A stretch of 39,263 nt of DNA from an uncultured Pseudomonadales bacterium. Its GTDB lineage: Bacteria > Pseudomonadota > Gammaproteobacteria > Pseudomonadales > Azotimanducaceae. The stretch is taken from contig CAKZWF010000093.1 of the NCBI GenBank assembly GCA_937921865.1, positions 1-39,263 on the forward strand. The letters are read 5' to 3'. This document shows, one piece after another, positions 1 to 7,767 of this stretch (position 1 is its first letter; each line of letters opens with the position of its first letter). Position numbers and translations under genes: made by a program. The notes below the pieces were generated by a model. The model made no database searches and had not been told where the DNA came from. It saw nothing but the letters and a program-made list of their open reading frames with translations.

Positions 1-75
1 GCGCCAATGTCAGCCGCGCCAAATTCCGCCGCGCCAAACTCCGCCGCGCCAATATCCGCCGCGCCAATATCCGCC
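1..75. repeat. 15-bp tandem repeat, five copies
   Basis: Five head-to-tail 15-bp units with consensus GCGCCAATATCCGCC run from the left edge; the last two copies are identical and the earlier ones differ at two to four positions. Because the unit is a multiple of three, all frames stay open. In the frame of the downstream amidase-like gene it reads as repeated Arg-Gln-x-Pro-Pro. The array may extend left of the window. Confidence 0.9.
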
Positions 76-1672
76 GCGGCGCTTTCTGCTCGGCCTGGTG
101 CTGAACCTGCTGGCCGTTTCGCTGTGGGCGGCACCAGCGCCACCTGCCGAATCGTCAGCGCCTGATTTCCTGGCGGCTGAACCAGACATCCTGCAGCTGC
201 AGCTGGCCATGGGTGCAGGTCGGATCACCTCCCGCCAGCTGGTCGAATTTTATCTGGCCCGAATTGAGCGGCTTAACGCCTCCGGGGTTGCGCTGAACGT
301 GGTGAGGGAAGTGAACCCTGACGCTGTGGATCGGGCTGAAGCGCTCGATGCGGAGCGGCGTGCCAAAGGACCTCGGAGTCCGCTGCACGGGCTGCCGATT
401 CTTATCAAAGACAACTTTCAGACCGAGGGTATGTCGACTACCGCTGGATCTAAACTGTTTAGCGGATTTCAGCCGTCAGGTGACGCCTATCAGGTAACGC
501 GGCTGCGCGCCGCGGGTGCGATTATTCTCGGTAAAACCAACATGCACGAATTCGGTTTCGGCATTACCGGCCAGGGTTCGTCATTCGGACGTGCCAGGAA
601 CCCGTATGCGCTCGAACGCAATCCTGGGGATGGTGCTGCGGCGGCAGTCGCGGCGAATCTGGCGGTGGCAGCGCTGGGCACCGATTCCTGCGGCGGGTTG
701 CGCACAGCGGCCGCCCATAACTCATTAGTGACCCTGCGGGGAACCCAGGGCTTGTCCAGCCGCTCGGGTATCGTGCCGCTGTCGCATACTCAGGATATGG
801 CTGGGCCGTTAGCTCGCAGCGTCAGCGATCTGGCGCTGCTGCTGGATGCCACCGTGGGGTTTGACCCCGCAGACCAGCAGAGCGCGCTGTCGCTGCAGAA
901 GATACCCAGTTCCTATACGCGCTCGTTGGATCTGCTGGCGTTGCAGGGGGCCAGAATAGGAGTCCTGGAAGATCTCCTTCTGGTCGATCCGGAGGACAGC
1001 CAAGTGGTTGGAGTATTCGGGGCTGCACTCGCAGAGTTGCAGGCTGCCGGTGCTGAACTGGAACGGATCAAAGCGCCCGAGCTGGTTGCCTTAATGGATT
1101 CCAGAGTGAATGGTTTTTTTGTGCTGGCGCATGATTTCAGGACAGACATCGCCGCATATCTTCAGGGCCAACCGCTTCCCGGCATTGTCAGTCTCGAAGA
1201 CATTCTGGCCCGGGGCCAGCATGACGCCAGCATCGATGCCTCGCTGCGCCTGGCGCAAGCCATGGATGCGAATAGTGAAGCCGATTATCTGGCGGAGCTG
1301 GCGCATCGGCGCCGGTTCCGAGAGGTGGTGATGGCGATTATGGCGCGCAATGAGCTGAGCGCACTGGCCTACCCATCCATGCGTCGGGTGGCGGCACCGT
1401 TGGGTGCCCCGCAGCCCGGCAACAATTGCCGGCTGTCTGCAAACACCGGATTACCGGCAGTTTCGGTGCCAGCTGGATTCACAGCTGATGGCTTCCCCGT
1501 AGGTCTGGAACTGTTGGGACCCAGCTGGTCAGAAAGCTCGCTGTTGAGTCTGGCCTTCAGCTACGAACAGGCCACCCGGCATCGGCGAGGGCCGGTATTC
1601 GATCATCCGATCCTCGAGCACAATCAGCAACCGGATAGCCTGCAGCCCCAGGAAAACACTCAGACCCCCTGA
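2..1672 (+). CDS. Amidase-signature family protein, probably catalytically inactive; 5' end outside window
   Basis: Amidase-signature enzymes hydrolyse amides with a Lys/cis-Ser/Ser triad. The fold is clear here: a GLPILIKDN block carrying the triad Lys (residue 104 counted from the GTG at 98), a KTNMHEF block, and the typical GPLARSVSDLALLL and VPAGFTADGFPVGLELLG segments. However, the glycine/serine-rich motif that should contain the cis-Ser is NPGDGAAAA (residues 175-183), and the nucleophile motif normally ending GGS-I-R is SCGGLR, with Gly at the nucleophile position. Both serines are therefore absent. The frame is open to the left edge. A GTG at 98 would give a signal peptide with no basic n-region, whereas reading upstream gives RQYPPRRFLLGLVLNLLAVS, a better export signal, so the true start is probably outside the window. 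Family membership is sure; the function is not. Confidence 0.85.
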   Translation, partial: RQCQPRQIPPRQTPPRQYPPRQYPPRRFLLGLVLNLLAVSLWAAPAPPAESSAPDFLAAEPDILQLQLAMGAGRITSRQLVEFYLARIERLNASGVALNVVREVNPDAVDRAEALDAERRAKGPRSPLHGLPILIKDNFQTEGMSTTAGSKLFSGFQPSGDAYQVTRLRAAGAIILGKTNMHEFGFGITGQGSSFGRARNPYALERNPGDGAAAAVAANLAVAALGTDSCGGLRTAAAHNSLVTLRGTQGLSSRSGIVPLSHTQDMAGPLARSVSDLALLLDATVGFDPADQQSALSLQKIPSSYTRSLDLLALQGARIGVLEDLLLVDPEDSQVVGVFGAALAELQAAGAELERIKAPELVALMDSRVNGFFVLAHDFRTDIAAYLQGQPLPGIVSLEDILARGQHDASIDASLRLAQAMDANSEADYLAELAHRRRFREVVMAIMARNELSALAYPSMRRVAAPLGAPQPGNNCRLSANTGLPAVSVPAGFTADGFPVGLELLGPSWSESSLLSLAFSYEQATRHRRGPVFDHPILEHNQQPDSLQPQENTQTP

Positions 1673-1867
1673 TTTCTGACGCGATTCCAGCGCACCGCAC
1701 TTGACGTTGATTTCACGACTAGCCATTCACACTGCGGCACGTTTCGAAATCTTTCCGGGTTAAATGAACGCAGTCTGCGCAGAAAATTCTATCTGGTCGC
1801 CCACAGTCGCCGCGCCGACGCCGGTGGTGTTGGTTAAGGCTGCGCGTATCTCAGCGGTACCTGCGCA

Positions 1868-3100
1868 ATGAAGATCGCCGTTATTGGCGGTGGCGCGGCT
1901 GGCATTGCGGCTGCCTGGAATCTTCAGAATCGTGCTGAAGTCACCATTTTTGAGGCGGCCAACAGCCTGGGCGGGCATGTTGACACCCACTCGCTGCTGG
2001 TCGGCGGCCGGATCTGCAGCTTCGATTCGGCGTTTACCGTGTTTAACCCGAACACTTACCCCGAGTTCACCCGCTGGCTCGGCGAACGTGGCGTGGCTAG
2101 CCAGCAGGCCGAAGCCAGCTTCAGTGTTCGTAACCTCGACAATGCCCTAGAGTTCGGGTCGCGAGGCCTGAGCGGCCTGTTTTCGCAGCGACGCAATATT
2201 GCTAACTGGCGGTTTCTTGAAATGCTCATGCAGCTGCGGGTTCTGCAGGGTATTTCCCATGAGGAAATTGATCCCTCTCTCACCCTGGGAGAATTGATCG
2301 AGCAGCAGGGATTTGGCGATGCGCTGATAGCAAACTATCTGCGGCCTCTCTGCGCAACCATCTGGTCACTGTCTTCGGCCCGAATTCACGAACTGCCCGC
2401 AGTCCATGTGCTCAGATTCATGTCGGCTTACCAGCTTCGAGGTGCGAACCAGGGTCAGTGGCGGGTGATCAGCGGGGGTTCGCAGCGTTACATAGAAGCG
2501 TTCAGCGATCAGTTTGCAGGCAAGGTGCGCTGCGCATCGAAAGTACACAGCGTGCGCCGCCAGGTGGATGGGGTTGTGGTGAATCTGGCGTCCGGTCCGG
2601 AATACTTTGATGCTCTGGTGCTCGCCTGTCACAGCGATCAGGCTCTGAAACTGCTTGAGGATGCCACTGGCTCCGAGCGGGAGATCCTTGGCGCCATCAA
2701 GTTCACAGACAATCGCGTGGTCGTGCACTCCGACCCTGCAGTGATGCCTCGTGACAGAAGGGCATGGTGCAGCTGGAACGCGCTGGTTGATGGTGACTGC
2801 CAGGTCAGCTACTGGATGAATCGGCTGCAGTCTCTCAATACCGATCAGCAGTTCTTTGTCACCTTGAATCCCACCATGCAGTTGCGGCAGGTATGGAGTG
2901 AGTTGAACTATCGACATCCTCAGTTCTCTGCTCAAGCCCGAAAAGCGCAAGCTCGCTGGGGTGAAATTAACGGCGTGATGAACACGTACTTCTGCGGTGC
3001 TTACTGGGGCTGGGGATCTCACGAGGATGCTTTTGTCAGCGGTATGCAGGCGGCGGCAACAATGCAGCAGGGTCAGATGCGCCGGGAAGCCTCCGCATGA
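1868..3100 (+). CDS. FAD/NAD(P)-binding amine-oxidase-like oxidoreductase (COG2907 type)
   Basis: A 410-residue flavoprotein of the predicted NAD/FAD-binding type COG2907. It starts directly with a Rossmann dinucleotide fold, IAVIGGGAAGIAAAWNL (residues 3-19), followed by an acidic strand end (FEA) and GGHVDTH, as in amine-oxidase-like flavoproteins. The C-terminal FCGAYWGWGSHEDAFVSG is the family's second FAD-contact block. There is no signal peptide, so it is likely cytoplasmic. From memory, genes of this family sit beside photolyase, DUF1365, Cfa-like methyltransferase and DUF2878 genes in light- or singlet-oxygen-responsive clusters. Here DUF2878 follows with an ATGA overlap and a photolyase lies 3.3 kb away, but DUF1365 and a methyltransferase are absent. 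The substrate is unknown; unsaturated lipid is a guess. No Shine-Dalgarno is obvious before the ATG. Confidence 0.88.
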   Translation: MKIAVIGGGAAGIAAAWNLQNRAEVTIFEAANSLGGHVDTHSLLVGGRICSFDSAFTVFNPNTYPEFTRWLGERGVASQQAEASFSVRNLDNALEFGSRGLSGLFSQRRNIANWRFLEMLMQLRVLQGISHEEIDPSLTLGELIEQQGFGDALIANYLRPLCATIWSLSSARIHELPAVHVLRFMSAYQLRGANQGQWRVISGGSQRYIEAFSDQFAGKVRCASKVHSVRRQVDGVVVNLASGPEYFDALVLACHSDQALKLLEDATGSEREILGAIKFTDNRVVVHSDPAVMPRDRRAWCSWNALVDGDCQVSYWMNRLQSLNTDQQFFVTLNPTMQLRQVWSELNYRHPQFSAQARKAQARWGEINGVMNTYFCGAYWGWGSHEDAFVSGMQAAATMQQGQMRREASA

Positions 3101-3600
3101 GCCGTGAGCATCTGCTCAACGCGCTGCTTTTTCAGCTCAACTGGTTTGCCTGTGTGCTCGGTGGTGTTCATGATCAGCTGATCTGGCCATTGCTTACCTT
3201 GTCACTGATGTTTGCGCAGATTGCCCGAAGCCAGTTTCTGCACTGCGATATTTTTCTGGCCCTGGGTGCGGCGCTGGTGGGTCTGATCCTCGATACGTTC
3301 TGGGTCCAACTCGGGATTCTCGATTACGGTACCGAACTCGCGCCGATCTGGATCGTGATGATGTGGATGGGCGCGGCCTTGTCATTGAACCATTCTCTGT
3401 CCTGGCTGCAGGCTCAGCCTATGCTGGGTGGAATTCTGGCTGCGATGGTTGCGCCGCTTTGTTACCTGAGCGGTGAAAGTCTGGGCGCAGTCAGCGTCGA
3501 TAATTCGGGATTACCCATCGTTGCTGTGAGCTGGCTGGTAGTCTTTGCTCTTGCTCTGCGGTTCGCGGCTGGTCACCCGAAGAAACAGGCTGCAAACTGA
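3097..3600 (+). CDS. DUF2878 family integral membrane protein
   Basis: A 167-residue protein with about five hydrophobic helices and almost no soluble domain. It resembles DUF2878 proteins, with an early LLFQLNWFACVLGG segment and a LDTFWVQLGILDYG motif between helices. Its ATG overlaps the stop of the upstream flavoprotein by four bases (ATGA), so the two are translationally coupled and probably act together at the inner membrane. The biochemical role of this family is not known to me. The family assignment is from recall of sequence pattern; the membrane topology is seen directly. Confidence 0.8.
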   Translation: MSREHLLNALLFQLNWFACVLGGVHDQLIWPLLTLSLMFAQIARSQFLHCDIFLALGAALVGLILDTFWVQLGILDYGTELAPIWIVMMWMGAALSLNHSLSWLQAQPMLGGILAAMVAPLCYLSGESLGAVSVDNSGLPIVAVSWLVVFALALRFAAGHPKKQAAN

Positions 3601-3777
3601 TACGATAAACTCGGGTGGTGCATCGTGCGCCTTGAGATGTTGGCCAGGCATCTCCCGGGGACTATCCTGGCTGTCCGGCAGCGCTTTCGCTACCTCGCTA
3701 CCAGCCAGTCAGAGCCCCGCAACCGTTTTTTGTCAGTAGCCACCCCAGTAGTCATGCCCATGGAGAAAGTGCCAGTT

Positions 3778-5082
3778 ATGCAGACCAAAAGAACGGGAAT
3801 ACGCGCGAAGCTGGTGCGGGTGTTTGCGCTGCAGGTGGGCATCATCAGCCTGGGAATTCTGATCGGTATCTACATTACCCAGTCCATTATCTATGGCGTA
3901 GTGATGCGTGAAGCGCTCAACTCCGAAGCCGATCATTACTGGAGTCGTCTCGCCGATAATCCCGCGCACGCGCTTCCTGATGTATTCAATCTGCGCGGTT
4001 TCATGGCCGTCGACGGCGACTATTCCGAAGTCCCGGAGATGTATCGCGATCTGCCGCCTGTGGGCTTCAACGAGCTGCAGCTTGAAGGCCGCCAGGCACT
4101 GATTCACGTCTCAGAACAGGATAACAAACGGCTGTTTCTGGTCTTCGAAGCCGAGCAGGTTTCGGACCTTGCGTTCTTCTTCGGCATTGTGCCGCTGGCG
4201 GTAGTGCTGGTGTTGATTTATGGACTGTCATTTCTGACCTATCGAATGTCACAGCGTGCAGTTTCGCCGCTGGTGCGTCTGGCCAACTATCTGGAAGACT
4301 TTGACTTTGACAGCAATAGCCAGCTGGAGCTTGATATCGATTCGATGGAAAACGTTGCTGATGCGGAAGTAGCTACGATGATCGAGGCTATGGGCCACTT
4401 CCGCCAGAGACTGAATGCGTTTGTCGAACGCGAGCGCATATTCACCCGGGACGCGGGCCACGAACTGCGCACGCCGGTAGCAGTTTTCAAAGGCAGCCTG
4501 GAGCTGCTCGAGCAGGTCGAAGACCGCCCTGCATTCGAAACGAAAGCACTGATGCGAATGCGTCGCACCGTAAGCGATATGGAGTCGCTGCTGCAGACGT
4601 TGCTGATGCTCGCCCGGGAGGAAGACACCGTAAGCCCCAGCGAAGACGTTGACGTCAACCAGGTAGTCGCCCATCAGCTTGATCTCGTCCATGAGTCGGC
4701 TGAGAAGACCAATAATCAACTGCAGCTCCACGAACGCGCAACCCTGCATGTCCTGGCGCCTCAGCAGGTCGTGGAAATTGTCCTTGGCAACCTGATTCGA
4801 AACGCAGTGAATTACACCCGTAATGGTGAAGTTGCTGTCACCGTTGACAGAGATAGAGTCACAGTAAAGGACACGGGAATCGGTATGTCAGGTGCTGAAC
4901 TCAGCAATGCGTTCGAACCTTTTTATCGAGCCGATGAGAGCCGTGGTGTCATCAAGGGTCACGGTCTGGGTCTGTCTATCGTGAAGCGTCTGGTGCATCA
5001 GTTCGGCTGGTCCATATCTGTTTACAGTCGCCCTGGGGAAGGCACCACCATAGCCGTAGTGTTCGCTGAAGCCGTGACTTGA
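3778..5082 (+). CDS. Sensor histidine kinase, two-component system
   Basis: A membrane-bound HisKA/HATPase kinase. Counting from the ATG at 3778 (434 residues), it has TM1 at about residues 19-40, a periplasmic sensor of roughly 90 residues, TM2 at about 132-155, a linker, and an H-box GHELRTPVAVFKG with the phospho-acceptor His at 228. It then has N-box NLIRNAVNYT, G1 DTGIGMS, F-box FEPFYRAD and G2 GHGLGLSI. The frame extends upstream to a GTG at 3625, but the 51 extra residues lack kinase features. The ATG at 3778 follows GGAG by 12 bases and begins with the usual MQTKRTGIRAKL n-region. ATGs at 3754 and 3760 are alternatives. No regulator is adjacent; the nearest is the OmpR-type gene ending at 7768 on the other strand, a plausible but unproven partner. 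The signal sensed is unknown. Confidence 0.92.
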   Translation: MQTKRTGIRAKLVRVFALQVGIISLGILIGIYITQSIIYGVVMREALNSEADHYWSRLADNPAHALPDVFNLRGFMAVDGDYSEVPEMYRDLPPVGFNELQLEGRQALIHVSEQDNKRLFLVFEAEQVSDLAFFFGIVPLAVVLVLIYGLSFLTYRMSQRAVSPLVRLANYLEDFDFDSNSQLELDIDSMENVADAEVATMIEAMGHFRQRLNAFVERERIFTRDAGHELRTPVAVFKGSLELLEQVEDRPAFETKALMRMRRTVSDMESLLQTLLMLAREEDTVSPSEDVDVNQVVAHQLDLVHESAEKTNNQLQLHERATLHVLAPQQVVEIVLGNLIRNAVNYTRNGEVAVTVDRDRVTVKDTGIGMSGAELSNAFEPFYRADESRGVIKGHGLGLSIVKRLVHQFGWSISVYSRPGEGTTIAVVFAEAVT

Positions 5083-5181
5083 ACTATGGCCGGAACGGAA
5101 GTTGTGGCCGAAGGTGTTACCCAGAAGAGCGAAGCGAAGAAGCAGAAGAGGTGAAGAAGGTGAGGGTGTAGCGGTGAGAGG

Positions 5182-5210
5182 ACACGTTGGCGGGTGCCAA
5201 CGTGTTTATT
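5182..5210 (+). terminator. Rho-independent terminator after the sensor kinase
   Basis: A perfect 10-bp stem ACACGTTGGC / GCCAACGTGT with loop GGGT is followed by TTATT on the plus strand. It lies 100 bases after the kinase stop and just before the convergent folE2 stop. There is no T-run on the minus side, so it mainly serves plus-strand transcription. Confidence 0.7.
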
Positions 5211-5228
5211 GCTAAGAGTATTGACCTG

Positions 5229-6179
5229 CTATGGAATTGGCAGGTAACCGTCGTCGACACCTTTGGTGGTGATACTGACCGCATTGTGAGCGTGCAGGCT
5301 TTCGTGGTGTTCGATGCGGATCCAGAAATCGTCGAAACGCTCGTCTGCATTCAGAGCGGTCTGCAGTTTCCTGCCGGCATCTTCGCAGAACATCAGATTC
5401 TGTCCGTTGCGTAACGCGAACTCCTGCTCATCTTCACGTTTCACCGCCGCCTGAACCGGGGTACCGATGGCGTCTTCCAGGCCCTGGATGAGCGCTCTGA
5501 TAGGTAGCTCGTCTGCATCTGGATTCAGGCGGGTGAGCACTTTGGCGACGCTCCGCTGACTGTGGGGGGTAGCAACAATGCCCTCTTCCGTGCTGAGGAA
5601 GGTGTCAACGTCGTCGAAAGACAGCGACTCTCCGCGGGCGAACTGCTCGGCAAAAGCCTTCTGAATCAGTTGCCGCGCCAGTGCCGCAGAGCAGGGGCAG
5701 GTGCTCGAGTAGAGAATCTCGACACCGATCTCAAGGTGCATTTCACCCTTGTCCAGCGTGCCCTTGATGGTCACGGGATACGAGGCCCATCCGGAATTGT
5801 TCGAAATCAACGCGGTCTGACGCAGTTCGTAATCGAAGTCGAACTGGATGAAGGCTTTGTCGCTGAGATCAAGATGCGAGCTATGCAGCGAGCCGAGCAG
5901 TAGCTTCAGGCCTGACACCGAAAGCGGCCGTGTGCGGGCATGTTCGTCAAGCAGCAGATACAGGCGAGACATGTGGATGCCTTTGGCGTGAGCGTCGTTC
6001 AGGTCGACATAGACCTGCACCCGAGCCTGCGCTTTGTGGGAATCCTGTCCGTCTCGAACCAGGATCGGCTGATGAATGTCGCTCATCCCGACCCAGTCCA
6101 GAGTGCCCTGGGGTTGTGTGTGTGGACGACCGGCAATGTCCGGCATGTTGGCAGTGTTAACGGGTAGTGGCGTGCTCAT
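5229..6179 (-). CDS. folE2: GTP cyclohydrolase IB (FolE2)
   Basis: FolE2 converts GTP to 7,8-dihydroneopterin triphosphate, the first step of folate synthesis (and of queuosine-type pathways), with a metal site that tolerates metals other than zinc. The 316-residue length matches the family. Diagnostic blocks are KGIHMSRLY (about residues 66-74), the metal-binding cysteine segment STCPCSAALAR (about 158-168), and the C-terminal IRIEHHESLHAHNA. The ATG at 6179 has AGGAG six bases upstream. Many bacteria use FolE2 under zinc limitation via Zur, but I see no convincing Zur box upstream, only a short dyad CCGAAGTCTTCGG at 6201-6213. It lies downstream of phrB on the same strand, with a 179-bp repeat-containing gap, so it may be read from the same transcript. 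Confidence 0.95.
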   Translation of the reverse strand: MSTPLPVNTANMPDIAGRPHTQPQGTLDWVGMSDIHQPILVRDGQDSHKAQARVQVYVDLNDAHAKGIHMSRLYLLLDEHARTRPLSVSGLKLLLGSLHSSHLDLSDKAFIQFDFDYELRQTALISNNSGWASYPVTIKGTLDKGEMHLEIGVEILYSSTCPCSAALARQLIQKAFAEQFARGESLSFDDVDTFLSTEEGIVATPHSQRSVAKVLTRLNPDADELPIRALIQGLEDAIGTPVQAAVKREDEQEFALRNGQNLMFCEDAGRKLQTALNADERFDDFWIRIEHHESLHAHNAVSITTKGVDDGYLPIP

Positions 6180-6262
6180 CGAAAGCTCCTTGCGTCTGGC
6201 CCGAAGTCTTCGGCCCGAAGTGATTAACCTCAGGCTATCGGCGCAGCAGTGAAGCAGATGTG

Positions 6263-6340
6263 AAAGCGCCCGCGGCGGGGAAAAGGAGCGGCGGATAAAG
6301 CGCCCGCGGCGGATAGACAGAGCGGCGGATAGACAGAGCG
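6263..6340. repeat. Degenerate GC-rich repeats between phrB and folE2
   Basis: A 16-bp direct repeat AAAGCGCCCGCGGCGG occurs at 6263-6278 and 6297-6312. A second tandem repeat of period 16, GCGGCGGATAGACAGA, occupies 6306-6337. The core GCGGCGGATA occurs at 6288, 6306 and 6322, and the same core lies on the opposite strand inside the repeat array at the left edge of the window (positions 53-62 and 68-77). Confidence 0.85.
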
Positions 6341-6358
6341 TGGGCTAAAGAGGCGGCC

Positions 6359-7753
6359 CTAAGACCGTTTGAAAAAAGCCAGCGCGCGCTGTCGAGCCAG
6401 CGCGTGGTCAACCATCGGTGCCGGGTAGGTAGTGGCGGACTCGGCGGTCAGCCCGTCAATCTCCGGCACCCAGCGGCGAATGAATTCTGAGTGGGCATCG
6501 AATTTTTTTGCCTGGCTGGTTGGATTGAAGATTCGGAAGTACGGCACGGAGTCAGTTCCCGTTGACGCCGACCACTGCCAGCCGCCGTTGTTTGCCGCAA
6601 AGTCACCGTCGATCAGGTTCTCCATGAAATAGCGCTCGCCCAGACGCCAGTCCAGCAACAGGTGTTTGCTGAGAAACATTGCGGTAACCATGCGCAGACG
6701 ATTGTGCATCCAGCCTGTCTCGTTCAATTGGCGCATACCGGCATCAACCAGCGGATAGCCGGTCATGCCCTGGCACCAGCGTTCAAACGCTGCCGGGTCT
6801 TTGCGCCATTCGAGTTGATCGGTTTCACGCCGGAAAGCAGCACCGGTGCTGATGTGAGGGAAAGCGGCGGTGACATGTCGATAGAATTCACGCCACACCA
6901 GTTCACTGATCCAGGTGTCGAGTCCGGGTCTGGCCCCGGGCTTCACGTTCAGTCGCTGGTCGTTAAGCTCCCTGGCGGCGGCGAGACAGGTTCGAGCGGA
7001 GATGGCACCAATAGACAGATAGGGCGACAGACCACTGGTTCCTGCCTGGGAGGGAATATCGCGCTGCTGCTGGTAGCCGGCGGCTTTGCGGGATAAAAAT
7101 ATTTCCAGCCGGCGTTCGGCTTCTTTGCTGCCTGCGGGCCAGTTATCGTCATTGTGATCAGGTAACAGTGCCAGCAGACGTTCGTTGTTCAATTGCGGAC
7201 CTGGCGCGTCACCGATGTTTGCCTGTCGCTTTGGCGGTGGCTCTGGTGACCAGTCGTCAGGGGTCAGCTGGCTGAGCCAGCGGCGTTTGAATGGGCTGAA
7301 AACCGTATAGGGCGCTCCGGCTGCAGTGCTGACAGATCCCGGAGGCACAATTACCCCGCCATGGTGGCGGTTGAACCTCAAGCCTGCGGTTGCGCAGGCG
7401 TTGGCCACCTGGCGGTCGCGACGTTGTTCATTGAGCGGATATTCAGCATTGCAGTCGATGCTCGCAGCGTGCCAGCTGCTGGCGATTTCCAGCAGTGCTG
7501 CAGGTGCTTGCGCAAAACTAGCAGCGTGCCCGATGACCAGCGGGATGTTCAATGTTTCCAGCTGGTTCTCCAGGTCGAGGAGGCAACCTTTGAGAAACGC
7601 CAGTCGCCGTGTGGCCACATGATGCTGTGCCCATTGTTCATCACTGATCAGAAAAACGGCAACGACCGGACCAGATTCTGCGGCAGTGTTCAGAGCGGGA
7701 TTATCGGTTACCCGCAGATCGTTGCGAAACCACACCAGTGCAGTGTTATGCAA
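6359..7753 (-). CDS. phrB: Deoxyribodipyrimidine photolyase, class I CPD type
   Basis: This enzyme repairs UV-induced cyclobutane pyrimidine dimers using light and FADH-. The 464-residue length fits class I photolyases. The N-terminal antenna domain begins LVWFRNDLRVTDNPAL. The C-terminal FAD domain has TSGLSPYLSIGAIS, WISELVWREFYRHV, GYPLVDAGMRQLNETGWMHN (dimer and FAD pocket), and WQWSASTGTDSVPYFRIFNP. The start is TTG at 7753, preceded by GGAG at good spacing, so expression may be kept low. It starts 14 bases after the stop of the response regulator and is almost certainly co-transcribed with it. If the antenna is methenyl-tetrahydrofolate, as in E. coli PhrB, the downstream folE2 gene would help supply it; that link is inference. 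Confidence 0.96.
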   Translation of the reverse strand: MHNTALVWFRNDLRVTDNPALNTAAESGPVVAVFLISDEQWAQHHVATRRLAFLKGCLLDLENQLETLNIPLVIGHAASFAQAPAALLEIASSWHAASIDCNAEYPLNEQRRDRQVANACATAGLRFNRHHGGVIVPPGSVSTAAGAPYTVFSPFKRRWLSQLTPDDWSPEPPPKRQANIGDAPGPQLNNERLLALLPDHNDDNWPAGSKEAERRLEIFLSRKAAGYQQQRDIPSQAGTSGLSPYLSIGAISARTCLAAARELNDQRLNVKPGARPGLDTWISELVWREFYRHVTAAFPHISTGAAFRRETDQLEWRKDPAAFERWCQGMTGYPLVDAGMRQLNETGWMHNRLRMVTAMFLSKHLLLDWRLGERYFMENLIDGDFAANNGGWQWSASTGTDSVPYFRIFNPTSQAKKFDAHSEFIRRWVPEIDGLTAESATTYPAPMVDHALARQRALAFFKRS

Positions 7754-7767
7754 GTGTTGCTCCAGAC

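Noticed and set aside
1..75. CRISPR-like array at the left edge
   Set aside because: Units are 15 bp with no spacers; it is a simple tandem repeat.
2366..3022. A 218-residue open frame on the minus strand
   Set aside because: Antisense to the well supported flavoprotein.
6180..6262. Zur operator upstream of folE2
   Set aside because: No AT-rich GTTATA-type dyad is present; only a GC-rich CCGAAG dyad.
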